A DNA stretch of 64,000 nt from Bin80 sp965219915 (GCA_965219915.1 OZ244794.1:1798001-1862000); one strand, 5' to 3'; positions 36,791 through 46,389 are shown, counted from the stretch's first letter. Notes: generated by a model from the letters alone, not told the origin. Program-made: numbers and translations.

Positions 36791-38380
36791 CTATCCTGAT
36801 TCAACTTTGGTCTGCGCATCGGCTTCATTGCCCCGTGCTAAGAGTGATTCCAGTGCTTCAAGCGATCGCCCCTTCGTCTCAGGAAGAGCAATAATAACAA
36901 AAACCAAGCCCAGTGCAGCCATAACACCATACAGCAGGAAGGTCAAGGCGCTGCCGAGGTTCGCGAGTTCCCACGGGAAGACCAGTTGCACCGTGAAACT
37001 GACGCCCGAGTTGATCAACCCAACAAACGAAATGGCCAGAGCGCGTACCCGATTCGGGAAGAGCTCTGAGAACAGAACCCACATAACTGGCCCGAGAGAC
37101 ACTGCAAAGGAGGCAACAAATCCCAGAATGCCGATCAGAATGAGAACGGGATTCATGCTGATTGCGGCCGCGATCAACTCGGATTCATACTGTCGCGCGG
37201 TAGCAAGCCCCAGCGCAGACTCCAGTGCCTGTTTAAAGGCAACATCAGAATTGAAGGTGGTGTCCAGTATGGGTTGTAGTGCATCCAGACTTACCGCAGC
37301 GGGCAGGACTGCATCTGACGTCAATGTATACGAGGCCCCGTGGAATCCGTAGGCCAAGAGTGCCATTGCAATCGTTATGCCTGTTAGCCCTGTGATGAGC
37401 AAGGGTTTTCTTCCGAGTCGATCAACCAGTGCAATAGCAACAATCGTAAAAACCAAGTTGACCAAGCCGACCAGTATGGCCTGAACGAAGGAAGCATTGG
37501 TACCTATGCCGGACTGCTCAAAAATCATGGGAGCGTAGAAGAACACAGCATTGATTCCCGTGATTTGCTGTACAATGGCAATCACAATGCCTATAAGCAG
37601 TACAAATTTCATGGCAGGTGCGAACAGGGCTCTCAGGCCGACATTGGCTTTAGCAGCATCTGCATCCAGACTAGCCTGTACGGCACGCAGATCTTCTTCT
37701 GCTTCCTCAGCCCCGCTTGCCCGGGTCATAATAGCAAGACCTTCGGAGATGCGTCCCTTCATTACAAGCCAGCGAGGACTCTCAGGTACAGCAAAGAGTG
37801 CGCCAAAATAGAGCACTGCGGGCAGAGTCTCGAGACCAAGCATCCAGCGCCAGTTGTATGGACCAAACTTCAGTGTTTCAGCCCAGGTAAGGGAACTGTC
37901 ACCCAATTCCAGTATGAGGTAATTGGTAAAGAATGCGACTGAGATGCCAATGACGATATTCAACTGGTTGAAGGAGACCATACGTCCCCGCAGTGCTGGC
38001 GGAGATATTTCCGCGATGTACATCGGAGCGATTATCAGGGATGCTCCTACTCCAAGTCCGCCGACCATACGGGCGATGACCAGCAGCATATAGTTTGGCG
38101 CCAATGCTGAACCAATAGCCGAAACAGCATACAGAACGGCAGCCCAATAGAGTACGGTTCGGCGACCTATACGATTACTGAGAGGACCGGCCGCCAACAT
38201 TGCCAGCGTTGAACTCAGCGTCAAAGAACTTACGGCCCATCCAAGTTGAAGGTTGGATAGGTCAAATTCCACTTCAATAAAACCGACTACTCCAGAAATA
38301 ACCGAAGCATCGAAGCCCATAAGGAACCCTCCTAGGGCGACAATCAGGGCCGTCCGTGCCACATAAAGGTTTTTTATCAT
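36791..38380 (-). CDS. Sugar-porter MFS transporter
   Basis: The frame opens at 38404; ATG 38380 (MIKNLYVARTALIVALGG) is preceded by GGAAA and gives 529 aa. Twelve membrane helices are evident with the sugar-porter signatures: FLMGFDASVISGVVGFI in helix 1, NRIGRRTVLYWAA (loop 2-3), RMVGGLGVGASLIIAPMYIAEISPPALRGR, the central PESPRWLVMKGR, QQITGINAVFFYAP in helix 7, VDRLGRKPL, and PETKGRSLE at the end. It should import a hexose or pentose with protons or sodium across the inner membrane. An extended loop after helix 9 (about 355-410) is longer than in typical members. It follows the GT4 gene by 112 bp on the same strand. Confidence 0.9.
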   Translation of the reverse strand: MIKNLYVARTALIVALGGFLMGFDASVISGVVGFIEVEFDLSNLQLGWAVSSLTLSSTLAMLAAGPLSNRIGRRTVLYWAAVLYAVSAIGSALAPNYMLLVIARMVGGLGVGASLIIAPMYIAEISPPALRGRMVSFNQLNIVIGISVAFFTNYLILELGDSSLTWAETLKFGPYNWRWMLGLETLPAVLYFGALFAVPESPRWLVMKGRISEGLAIMTRASGAEEAEEDLRAVQASLDADAAKANVGLRALFAPAMKFVLLIGIVIAIVQQITGINAVFFYAPMIFEQSGIGTNASFVQAILVGLVNLVFTIVAIALVDRLGRKPLLITGLTGITIAMALLAYGFHGASYTLTSDAVLPAAVSLDALQPILDTTFNSDVAFKQALESALGLATARQYESELIAAAISMNPVLILIGILGFVASFAVSLGPVMWVLFSELFPNRVRALAISFVGLINSGVSFTVQLVFPWELANLGSALTFLLYGVMAALGLVFVIIALPETKGRSLEALESLLARGNEADAQTKVESG

Positions 38381-38492
38381 TTCCAGCAAATTATTGATGC
38401 ACAACGACCTCGGGACGCCAAGAACGGATCAGATTCGGGTAAGGCGGAGAAGGCAGTGTGCGATACATGCAACCAACCAAGGTACAAAATTT

Positions 38493-39632
38493 TTACAGGT
38501 TCTTAATTAGGTCTGTCCAGGCTTGTCGAACAGTTTCCGGGCTGTATTCCGTTTTATAATGATTACGTGCGGCGCAGGATTTTTTTTGCCACACTTCTTT
38601 GTTGCTTAGTGTTACAAGTGCATTTGCGATTGCCTCGGGATCACGAGGTGGCACAAGAGAAGCACCCTGCTCTTCGTTTACGAGGGCTTCAAGCACTGGA
38701 TGCTTGGTGATGATCACTGGTGTTCCGGCACTTAGTGCCTCCATGATAGCCAAGGGTTGTGCCTCATGAGCAAGTAAACTCGGCAGCGCAAACACGTCCG
38801 CAGTTTGATGCAACTCAGCAACCGCCCTTCGGTCGGAAATCGGTCCGTGAATTATAACGGTGTCTGAAAGCCCCAGGCGTTCAACTTCGCTACGAAACCT
38901 TTCTTCATCACTTTCAACATTCCAGCGACCAGCAAAATGTGCTTCCAGGGACAGTCCCTGTTTGGTTGCGATGGCAATGGCCTGTAGCAAATCATAGCAA
39001 CCTTTTTCCTTGATCATATGACTCAGGAACAACACACGGATAGTGTTTGAAGCTGCATGGTTTTCATGCTTTGCGCGGAATTCGTCCTCAGATGCAATTT
39101 GTGGCACATAGTTGGGAATAACACAAAGTTTATTTGCTGGTACATAAGCCTCAATTTGGTTTGCCAACTCACGGCTTAGAACAACCACGCGATCGAGTCG
39201 CCGGACCAGTTTCCGGGCCGAGGTTGCCATAGACCAGTGTGTGAAAATCCTGGAGAAGTTTCCCCAATGCACCACTGCTACGATCGACTGATTGGGCTGC
39301 AGGCAGGGCATTACAGTCATTAGATCACGCCAATGCCCTGAGGGTTGGCTGGAGATGTTTGCCCACAGCACCGGGTTACCATCTCTAAGTCTGGATTTTA
39401 GTTTTGGTTTGAGTTTGAGATAATGCTGAATGGTCTGCCTCGCTCCTGAGTGCCCGGAAGACAACAACACCCTGTTAGTAAGAGTCATATTGAACTGCAT
39501 GACATCATGGTCCTGCTCGAGTAGCCTGGCCAGGCTGAGTGTTGCTAGACTTTGCCCATCTATTGGAGGGGGATATCGCCCAATAACATGAACCATTCTC
39601 AATCCGTCAGGGCTGGGCAGTGCCTGTGTCAT
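38493..39632 (-). CDS. GT4-family glycosyltransferase
   Basis: The 379-aa product has the GT-B layout of GT4: N-terminal VHVIGRYPPPIDGQSLATLSLAR (Gly-rich acceptor loop), the hinge VLFLSHMIKEKGCYDLLQAI at about 205, and the C-terminal nucleotide-sugar motif LPSLLAHEAQPLAIMEALSAGTPVI (E-x7-E). Members add sugars to lipid-linked, capsule or lipopolysaccharide acceptors at the cytoplasmic face. Donor and acceptor are not readable. No other polysaccharide genes adjoin it, which is unusual for a surface-glycan enzyme. Confidence 0.85.
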   Translation of the reverse strand: MTQALPSPDGLRMVHVIGRYPPPIDGQSLATLSLARLLEQDHDVMQFNMTLTNRVLLSSGHSGARQTIQHYLKLKPKLKSRLRDGNPVLWANISSQPSGHWRDLMTVMPCLQPNQSIVAVVHWGNFSRIFTHWSMATSARKLVRRLDRVVVLSRELANQIEAYVPANKLCVIPNYVPQIASEDEFRAKHENHAASNTIRVLFLSHMIKEKGCYDLLQAIAIATKQGLSLEAHFAGRWNVESDEERFRSEVERLGLSDTVIIHGPISDRRAVAELHQTADVFALPSLLAHEAQPLAIMEALSAGTPVIITKHPVLEALVNEEQGASLVPPRDPEAIANALVTLSNKEVWQKKSCAARNHYKTEYSPETVRQAWTDLIKNL

Positions 39633-40282
39633 GGAGCCTGCGAATCTGTGGCAGGAGGATGCCTGTATAATTTATGGGGAATCACTATGTCTGAGTCTCC
39701 TTGATCGCAAGTTAACTCTCGAACCCGGTTCATGGATCAACGAGGTGCTTGATATCAGGCATCACCTGCGGATGTTCGACATTTCAGCGTAACAGCACAT
39801 CTCATTCAATCCCCACGATCTAACGCTCGGACAAAGATCGATCAATCTGCAAAATCTATTGCAAAACCCTAAACACATTACATACTCAGCGCTGATATGC
39901 TGGAAACCGGGCAGTAGTGACCACGAAGCTGTGAGCTTAGACAGCCACGTCTACTATGGCAGGGTTGATTACAATCCTGATTGCATTAGCGGTCTCCGCA
40001 GAGACCTACAAAACGAATCGGTGAGTTTCGCGGCGAGGTCCCGATAAGAACGCCATTCAACGCCCGCTAACCTTAGAGCCAGATTTGATACTGTATTTTA
40101 TATTTTCGAACCAATCGGACCCTTTAATGCACCTCGGCGGTTGGATACTCAGTGATGTCTCCTGTTGCTGGATCAAATTCACTCTCTTGTCAGATGTCCC
40201 CTGGATCCAAACGCCAAATAACTCCGATATTGATTCTCCACCTGTTTGGGTGGAGGACCCAAGTTTAATCGTTCGCTGCCCC
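39633..40282. other. Divergent intergenic region
   Basis: About 650 bp between the GT4 gene (-) and the TonB receptor (+). The receptor frame is open from 40085, but the added residues are not signal-like, so it is read as leader. A small perfect hairpin (GGTCTC-CGCA-GAGACC) lies near 39992-40007. No RNA gene or known riboswitch was recognised. Confidence 0.35.
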
Positions 40283-43135
40283 ATGATTATGGCAATCAGG
40301 TCGTTTCGTCGCTTGACCTCTCTGGCATTTCTGTTGCTTGTCGTCCTCGTTCCGGCTGCAAGCGCGCAACTTGCTGTTCGTGGTACTGTAACTGACGGCG
40401 AGACAAACCAGCCCTTTCCTGGCGTTACCGTTTCCGTACGTGGAACCACTATTGGTACTACGACAGCGGCGGATGGCACGTACTCATTGCAAGTGCCGGT
40501 TGGAGATGTTACGCTGGTATTTAGTTTCGTTGGTTACCGAACACAGGAATTCAATGTATCTACAAGTAGTGAGGTAATTGATGTGGTTCTCCAGACAAAT
40601 GTACTTGGTCTGGATGAATTTGTCGTTGTAGGTTCACGACGACAACCACGACTATTGAAGGACTCGGCGGTGCCGGTTGATGTACTTGGACCCTCCGATT
40701 TACATTCGATGGGCAGTACAGATGTGGACGATGCGGTACGAACACAAATCCCATCCTATAATCTGCAGGCCCTAAGTGGTGATGAAGCTGCTATTGTACG
40801 CCCGGCTACGCTGCGCGGTCTGCCGACAGACAATGTGATTGTACTAGTTAACGGGAAACGTCGGCATCGATCCGGCTCCATTGCCTTGTCGGCAGGTTCC
40901 CTGAATGAGGGGGCACAGGGACCGGATCTCAACATGATTCCAACAATTGCTCTGCGCCAAATTGAGATATTACGTGACGGCGCAACAGCCCAATATGGTG
41001 CGGATGCCATAGCTGGTGTTTTTAATTTGCAGCTTCGCGAAGATGCACAGGGAATACGTGCACGGCTACGAACCGGACAATATTTGAAAGGGGATGGGCG
41101 CTATGTGCATGCAGCAGCGAATACAGGGTTTTCGCTGCCGAACAACGGTTTTGTGAATCTGAGCCTGGAGTATAGAGATGTGGAGCCTACCGTACGTGCC
41201 GCACAGCGTGATGATGCCCTAACCCTGGCCAGTCGCGGTTACCCTGTAGCGGACCCAGCACAGACTTGGGGGAGTGCAGAAGTGAGTCACAGTGTAGTTG
41301 GATTTTTGAACAGCGGCTTTGAAGTTACTCCCGGAATTCGAGGCTATGTTTTTGGAGGTGGGGGACGCAGAACCCAGGAATACGGTTTTTATTTCAGGGC
41401 ACCAGGTACAGCGACGGCCCGCAGCAGCGTTTTCCGTTTCGGTGGTGAGCGGGCCGTAGTAGACCTTAAGCCAGACGCTGGTGTTGATTGTCGCGGGGGA
41501 AAGATTCTACCGGATCTTGATGCGACGAATGCGGAAATACAGGGTTTTATTGATGAGTTCCAAGGGGAGTGTTTCTTGTTTAATGAAATATTTCCGGGAG
41601 GATTCACTCCGCGATTTGGGGGAGATGTATTTGATATCAGTTTGACGGCAGGCGTGCGCAGTGACAAAATTGACGGGCTGAACTGGGATGTCAGTGTGAG
41701 CGGGGCCCGAAGCCTGTTGAACTTTTTCCTTTATCGATCAGTCAATGCCTCCTACGGCCCAGACACGCCGACCTCCTTCAAACCACGGTCCTATTTTCAA
41801 CAGGAAGCGGAAGTGTCGGCAGCTTTCTCTTTTCCGCTTACCGTGCGCCGGCTGGCTTCACCGATCCATTTGGCTTGGGGAGCAACTTGGCGAACGGAGG
41901 TTTTTGAGAGCCGGCCTGGAGATGCCCGGTCCTATGCAGTGGGTCCCTACGCTAATCAGGGATTCAGTGTTGGTTCCAATGGCTATCAGGGGCTGAATCC
42001 GATGTTTGCAGGCCGGTGGTCCCGGCCGAATTTCGCCATCTATGTAGATGCCGAAGCGGATCTCACTCGACGGCTGCTAGGCAACGTTGCAGTGCGGTAT
42101 GAAAATTTTACCACTGAGTTTGGAAGCACGCTGAACGGAAAGTTGGCAGCACTTTACCGCGTATCGGAGCGTATTTCGCTGCGTGCGACAACCAGTACAG
42201 GATTTCGTGCGCCGACACCGGGGCAGGCAAATCTGAATGTTTTCCGGACGACGGGGTTTTCGAAAGAGCATGGATTGATAGAAATTGGAGTTTTACCGTC
42301 AGTACATCCCATCTCGCAAGAATTAGGAGGCAAGCCCCTGACTCCCGAGCTTGCCAACAATGTGTCTGCGGGAATAATTGCAGTGATCAGTGAGGATATT
42401 ACATTGACGGCTGATTTTTTCCAGATCAATGTACGCGACCGTCTTTCACTCACGGGTAGCATCCCCATCACTGACGAGATTATACAGATCATTGACCCGA
42501 AAAATTTGCTGGGGGGGATCACCAATATTAGAGAAGTCCGTTTTTATTCAAATGATTTCAGTACACGGACCAATGGTTTGGACCTGCTGTTGGCGTGGCA
42601 GCGTGAATGGGAGCCTACACACGCCATTTCAGGGAGCATTGCATGGAACTGGACGGCCACGTCTCTCACTCATTTCACGCCTCCAAGCGAGATCACTAGT
42701 TTTCTTGGCGAAACGTTGCGAGAACCACTCCCACTAGGTTTGCTCACCAAACGCCGTCAGGTTGAAATAGAAGAATTGAACCCAAAACATCGAGTGGTTG
42801 CAACACAGCGGTATTTGTTGGACAGATGGTCTGCGCTCTTTCGTGTGAGTTGGTTCGACAGTTGGCAGGCCTGCAGGTTTGCCAGTTCCACCTGCACTGA
42901 GGATGGTATCAGTGTTCTGGATTATTTCCCAAGCGTCTGGCTTACGGATGTTGAGATTGGTTATGCATTCAGGGATTTCTGGCAAGTGACATTTGGAGTA
43001 AACAATCTATTTGATATAGCCCGCAGCGCACATATGGAGGAGACCCATCGGCAGGGCAACCTGTCTCCCCGCAGCTTGCCATTCGATCACAACGGAACTT
43101 CGGTGTATTTACGAATAACTACAGATCTGTACTGA
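40283..43135 (+). CDS. TonB-dependent receptor with carboxypeptidase-like regulatory domain
   Basis: ATG 40283 gives 950 aa with a signal peptide (LAFLLLVVLVPAASAQ). Next comes a carboxypeptidase-D-like beta-sandwich (VRGTVTDGETNQPFPGVTV, GTYSLQVPVGDVTLVFSFVGY, residues about 28-110), the plug (DEFVVVGSRRQPRLLKDSAVPVDVL, RGLPTDNVIVLVNGKRRHRSG, ILRDGATAQYGADAIAGVFNLQL), and a 22-strand-type barrel with GFRAPTPGQANLNVFRTTGF and a C-terminal FGVNNLFDIA block. It should import a bulky nutrient over the outer membrane. The neighbouring gene for an isomerase-like TIM barrel and the MFS sugar transporter on the other side make a carbohydrate or polyol plausible; a siderophore cannot be excluded. Confidence 0.92.
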   Translation: MIMAIRSFRRLTSLAFLLLVVLVPAASAQLAVRGTVTDGETNQPFPGVTVSVRGTTIGTTTAADGTYSLQVPVGDVTLVFSFVGYRTQEFNVSTSSEVIDVVLQTNVLGLDEFVVVGSRRQPRLLKDSAVPVDVLGPSDLHSMGSTDVDDAVRTQIPSYNLQALSGDEAAIVRPATLRGLPTDNVIVLVNGKRRHRSGSIALSAGSLNEGAQGPDLNMIPTIALRQIEILRDGATAQYGADAIAGVFNLQLREDAQGIRARLRTGQYLKGDGRYVHAAANTGFSLPNNGFVNLSLEYRDVEPTVRAAQRDDALTLASRGYPVADPAQTWGSAEVSHSVVGFLNSGFEVTPGIRGYVFGGGGRRTQEYGFYFRAPGTATARSSVFRFGGERAVVDLKPDAGVDCRGGKILPDLDATNAEIQGFIDEFQGECFLFNEIFPGGFTPRFGGDVFDISLTAGVRSDKIDGLNWDVSVSGARSLLNFFLYRSVNASYGPDTPTSFKPRSYFQQEAEVSAAFSFPLTVRRLASPIHLAWGATWRTEVFESRPGDARSYAVGPYANQGFSVGSNGYQGLNPMFAGRWSRPNFAIYVDAEADLTRRLLGNVAVRYENFTTEFGSTLNGKLAALYRVSERISLRATTSTGFRAPTPGQANLNVFRTTGFSKEHGLIEIGVLPSVHPISQELGGKPLTPELANNVSAGIIAVISEDITLTADFFQINVRDRLSLTGSIPITDEIIQIIDPKNLLGGITNIREVRFYSNDFSTRTNGLDLLLAWQREWEPTHAISGSIAWNWTATSLTHFTPPSEITSFLGETLREPLPLGLLTKRRQVEIEELNPKHRVVATQRYLLDRWSALFRVSWFDSWQACRFASSTCTEDGISVLDYFPSVWLTDVEIGYAFRDFWQVTFGVNNLFDIARSAHMEETHRQGNLSPRSLPFDHNGTSVYLRITTDLY

Positions 43136-43260
43136 TTCATGTTTAGGTGCAACTGTATTTTGAATGGGGCGTCAGTATGGGAAAATCGCTGATCCTGATT
43201 GGCAATCAGTCTTTACAAGCTCTTGGTTGGCAGATTTGGCCAATAAATTGATGGTTGATC

Positions 43261-44121
43261 ATGCATTCATCTCGTCGACAGTTCTTAAGGCTTTCTCTGG
43301 GGGAATTACTCACGTCTATCAGGCAGTGGGAGAGTGCGCTGAAGTTTGGTCTTGTAACCTATCTATGGGGACGAGACTGGGATATTCCAACGCTCATCCA
43401 TAACTGCGAGGTTGCCGGTGCAGGGGGGGTGGAACTGAGAACGGAGCACGCTCATGGCGTAGAGGTCCATCTGCGGCCGGCCGAGCGTGCGGCGGTCAGT
43501 GCGCAATTCGCAGACAGTGATGTGTTATTGCTCGGATTGGGCACGAATTGGGCCTTTCACCATCGCGATCCTGCGCGATTAGCGCATGAAATTACGGCCG
43601 CGAAAGCTTCTATAGTACTCTCCCATGATGTCGGGGGTAGTGGTGTAAAGGTTAAGCCGGATGCTTTACCAAGTGAAGTAGATGAAGAGCAGACCATTGC
43701 CCAAATTGGACGTGCGCTGCGAATACTTGGACAGTATGGAGAAGATTACGGTCAGGAGATTCGCCTTGAAGTTCATGGTCAAGGCACGGATCGGCTGCCG
43801 GTCGTCCGACGAATCATGGAGGCCGCCGACCACCAAAACGTCAGGGTCTGTTGGAATTGCAACGAGGCCGACTTAAGTGATCCGGGGCTGGCTCACAATT
43901 TTGGGCTTGTCCGCGAATTTTTTGGACAAACGGTTCACATCCGTGAACTGGATGTCGGCACGTATCCCTACCGACAGCTATTTGAGCTGTTACAAGTGTC
44001 TGAATATGAGGGTTGGATTTTGTTGGAGGCACGGACAGAACCCGACGATCGAGTAGCCGCATTAGGACATCAGCGATTGCTGTTTGACAGTATGGTTGAA
44101 CTGACAAAGAAGAGCGGTTAG
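43261..44121 (+). CDS. Sugar phosphate isomerase/epimerase-like TIM-barrel protein
   Basis: ATG 43261 gives 286 aa starting MHSSRRQFLRLSLG; the double Arg followed by a short apolar run looks like the stub of a Tat signal, but the hydrophobic core is missing. The barrel is of the AP-endonuclease-2/xylose-isomerase type: KFGLVTYLWGRDWDIPTLI, AGAGGVELRTEHAHG, EIRLEVHGQG, VRVCWNCNEADL, GWILLEARTEPD. The Glu and His residues at strand ends are plausible metal ligands. Relatives isomerise or epimerise sugars. It follows the TonB receptor by 125 bp on the same strand and probably processes what it imports (inference). Confidence 0.78.
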   Translation: MHSSRRQFLRLSLGELLTSIRQWESALKFGLVTYLWGRDWDIPTLIHNCEVAGAGGVELRTEHAHGVEVHLRPAERAAVSAQFADSDVLLLGLGTNWAFHHRDPARLAHEITAAKASIVLSHDVGGSGVKVKPDALPSEVDEEQTIAQIGRALRILGQYGEDYGQEIRLEVHGQGTDRLPVVRRIMEAADHQNVRVCWNCNEADLSDPGLAHNFGLVREFFGQTVHIRELDVGTYPYRQLFELLQVSEYEGWILLEARTEPDDRVAALGHQRLLFDSMVELTKKSG

Positions 44122-44205
44122 GCGTAGTCGTTACGAGTCTTGAAGTACAGCATGTGTTCCTGGACACTTTTCTCTTAGGGTTGAACCAGGAAATCTGTCC
44201 GAAGC

Positions 44206-44240
44206 AAAAAAGGCCTCGCGCCCTGCGGTGCGAGGCCTTT
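44206..44240 (-). terminator. Terminator of the tmRNA gene
   Basis: On the minus strand, 5 nt after the mature 3' end, an 11-bp perfect stem (44240-44230 with 44219-44209), a 10-nt loop and a run of T (44210-44205) form a strong intrinsic terminator. Confidence 0.85.
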
Positions 44241-44244
44241 GTCG

Positions 44245-44609
44245 TGGAGATGCCGGGAATCGAACCCGGGTCCGAAAAGTCGAACGATCAAGCGTCTACG
44301 TGCGTAGGTCGTACTTAGTGTCTCGTCTGTGCCCTTTGGCGTGCGACCAAAGCCAGGTCAGATAAAGGCTGATCAATACTCTAAATGGAATGCAGCCGGG
44401 ATTCAAAATAGAGTCCCCACATTTGCCGATGCCTTAAGGACTACCTGTGGGAGAGCGTGTCCATAAGACAGATCGCGGGTCTATGCCGCCATCGCGTACG
44501 AGTAATCGTTCGCAGTTACAGTTTCCTGACGTAATTCACGAGCTCAAGTCAGGTTAGCTCGACACGCAACTTATCGCACAATGCTATCCGTCGAAGCCAG
44601 ATCATCCCC
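44245..44609 (-). ncRNA. ssrA: Transfer-messenger RNA (tmRNA)
   Basis: The 5' end GGGGATGATCTGGCTTCGACGG and the 3' end GGGTTCGATTCCCGGCATCTCCA are read on the minus strand; the first seven bases pair with the last seven before the discriminator A, forming the tRNA-like acceptor, and the T-arm is canonical. The tag frame at 44513-44481 encodes ANDYSYAMAA then TAG, with a GCG resume codon. The gene is 365 nt, the normal single-piece size. CCA is not encoded (the bases after the discriminator are CGA), so it must be added by the nucleotidyltransferase. tmRNA with SmpB releases stalled ribosomes and tags the nascent chain for proteolysis. Confidence 0.96.
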
Positions 44610-44616
44610 ATTAAGT

Positions 44617-44647
44617 CAAATAACAACATAGGTACGCCTGTACCCAA
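44617..44647 (-). promoter_or_regulatory. Candidate Bacteroidota-type promoter of ssrA
   Basis: On the minus strand, TTG at 44647-44645 is followed after 20 nt by GTTATTTG at 44624-44617, 7 nt before the tmRNA 5' end. This fits the -33 TTG / -7 TAnnTTTG promoter of the phylum in spacing and in the TTTG half, although the TA pair is replaced by GT. Confidence 0.4.
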
Positions 44648-44714
44648 CCAAGGTTGCACCAATGGGTGCCTATACACAGTATAGATTATCTATACGTAAC
44701 AGTTGTCCACGGAG

Positions 44715-45215
44715 CTACCTTCTGCGGACGCGATCTCGGGACATATCTGTTCCAACTGCCACGAGGTTGCGTGATTCAAATACCCGATCAATATCATGGA
44801 TCACTCTACGACGAATGCTGCGCTTCAAGAAGGGAATCTTACTGCGCGATCCGGTTGCATATATTCGATAAGGATGCACAAACAGGCGAACATGTCTGGA
44901 GCCTACTGGAACAGCTTCCACCTGTACTGCGACACGGTAGATTATCCAATCGCGAATCTGTCGATCTGCTGTGGCCACAACGTTCGGTGCCGGTGGAGGA
45001 ATCAGCTCCCAGCCAGCCTCAACTAGAGCCTCCTCAATGCTAGGTAACAGATCAGGGTTCCTAGAATCATGCTCATAGTCTCGGTAGAGCGGATACAGCG
45101 CGGGTGAACAGCCGGCGATCAACAGTGCTGAAAGCCCCAAGAGTAACACAGCAGGTGCTCTGAGAGACAAGAGTCCTGTCTCAGATAGGTGTGGAGGGCA
45201 AGGCAATCCTGTCAA
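44715..45215 (-). CDS. Small lipoprotein of unknown function
   Basis: The 166-aa frame starts at TTG 45215, overlapping the alpha/beta hydrolase stop by 35 nt. A lipobox is clear (LLLGLSALLIAGCS, Cys near 36), so it is probably membrane-anchored. The mature part (EEALVEAGWELIPPPAPNVV, DWIIYRVAVQVEAVPVG, RHVRLFVHPYRIYATG) reads as a compact alpha/beta domain with a very basic end (RDRVRRR). I do not recognise the family. Coupling to the hydrolase suggests joint expression. Confidence 0.65.
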   Translation of the reverse strand: MTGLPCPPHLSETGLLSLRAPAVLLLGLSALLIAGCSPALYPLYRDYEHDSRNPDLLPSIEEALVEAGWELIPPPAPNVVATADRQIRDWIIYRVAVQVEAVPVGSRHVRLFVHPYRIYATGSRSKIPFLKRSIRRRVIHDIDRVFESRNLVAVGTDMSRDRVRRR

Positions 45216-45981
45216 TTGAATGCTCCAGAAAATTTATCATTATTTCGTTAAACGTATCTGGATGTTCCATCATAGGAGCATGGCCACAGTTCTCAATGAA
45301 GTGCAACTGGGTTGATGGCATCAGGCGATCGAACATGTGGGCGACGTCAGGAGGAGTGATTTGATCTTCGGCACCCCAGATGAGCAGAGTCGGGGCTGTG
45401 ATATCACCAAGGTCGTCAATTACTAAATCACTAATTGAGCTACGAGCAACCCAGACAATTCGAAGTGCCCGAAGACGGTTTGTTGCCAGTTCATATATCC
45501 GATCAATCAATTCTTCGGTAACCATGGCCGGATCATAGAATGCTTTTTCCGCCTTGTCACGGATGAAGTCACGATCCTGACGTCGAAAAGTTGCTGTACC
45601 AACTTCCGTTTCATAAATTCCCGAGGAACCAGATAGGACCAGTCCAGCGATGTGTTCTGGATGATCTATTGAGTACTTAAGGGCGATCTGGCCTCCAAGG
45701 GAGTTGCCGACCAGCACCATGGAATCCAGATCCAGGAAATCAGTGAATTTACGCACGTACTTAACCAGCCCGCCTACGTTAGCCTGCCCGCGGGGCATCT
45801 CGTCAATCGGCAGGTATGGCACGATTGCGCGGCAATTACTGGTGGCCAGGGCCGCCGCTGTATCAAACCATCCTTCCGGGTTTCCCAAAAGGCCATGCAA
45901 CATCAAGACTGGAGGTCTTTCTGAGGCACCGTTCAGGTCGACAAATTTGAAGCCGCCAGCATACTGGAATTCTAAAGTCAA
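45181..45981 (-). CDS. Alpha/beta-hydrolase fold protein
   Basis: The 266-aa protein has the full triad of the fold: nucleophile elbow VGNSLGGQIAL (Ser about 93), acid LLIWGAEDQITP (Asp about 211), and His in ENCGHAPMMEHP (about 240). HGLLGNPEGWFD supplies the oxyanion hole. Members include esterases, lyases and meta-cleavage hydrolases; substrate is not readable. No signal peptide. Overlaps the small lipoprotein gene downstream. Confidence 0.88.
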   Translation of the reverse strand: MTLEFQYAGGFKFVDLNGASERPPVLMLHGLLGNPEGWFDTAAALATSNCRAIVPYLPIDEMPRGQANVGGLVKYVRKFTDFLDLDSMVLVGNSLGGQIALKYSIDHPEHIAGLVLSGSSGIYETEVGTATFRRQDRDFIRDKAEKAFYDPAMVTEELIDRIYELATNRLRALRIVWVARSSISDLVIDDLGDITAPTLLIWGAEDQITPPDVAHMFDRLMPSTQLHFIENCGHAPMMEHPDTFNEIMINFLEHSIDRIALPSTPI

Positions 45982-46165
45982 CTTACCCTCTTGGTATAGC
46001 CAGTAGAAAAATGTGCACCACTCAAGTGAAATATAAGTTTAACGGAGCAAACAACGGGTAAGCAAATGGGATTCCATTGTTAGGAAGAAAATGGAACATT
46101 TAGCTGGTATCCCAAGTACTATCCTGCACTTCAAGTCTTACGAATACCTAACCAATCATAACTGT

Positions 46166-46261
46166 ATGCCCTGCGGCAAAAAAAGGAAACGTCACAAGAT
46201 AGCGACGCACAAGCGGAAGAAGCGACTGCGTAAGAATCGCCACAAGAAGCGGAATCGCTAA
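46166..46261 (+). CDS. Mini ribosomal protein, bS22/mS38 (AURKAIP1/COX24)-like
   Basis: A 31-codon gene, ATG 46166 to TAA 46261, encodes MPCGKKRKRHKIATHKRKKR and ends LRKNRHKKRNR: more than half Lys/Arg. It matches the short AURKAIP1/COX24-domain proteins of Bacteroidota, related to the C-terminus of mitochondrial mS38 and to mycobacterial bS22, which sit in the decoding region of the small ribosomal subunit. It is too short for ordinary gene calling. It stands alone between the hydrolase and the YtxH gene. Confidence 0.85.
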   Translation: MPCGKKRKRHKIATHKRKKRLRKNRHKKRNR

Positions 46262-46389
46262 ACTGATCGGGTAGCGATGGTCTGTGGACCAAGAATCCGA
46301 TAAGGTCTTTGCGCGCTCATCATTTGACGGCTGCTGCGTTGCCCAGTAGTTCCCGGCCTAGCCGCGCGTTATAAGTATCATTCAAAGCA

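Noticed and set aside
39992..40007. GGTCTC-CGCA-GAGACC hairpin
   Set aside because: Six base pairs without a T tract or gene end nearby; chance occurrence is likely.
40085..40282. 66-codon N-terminal extension of the TonB receptor
   Set aside because: The signal peptide starts at 40283; the extension is not signal-like.
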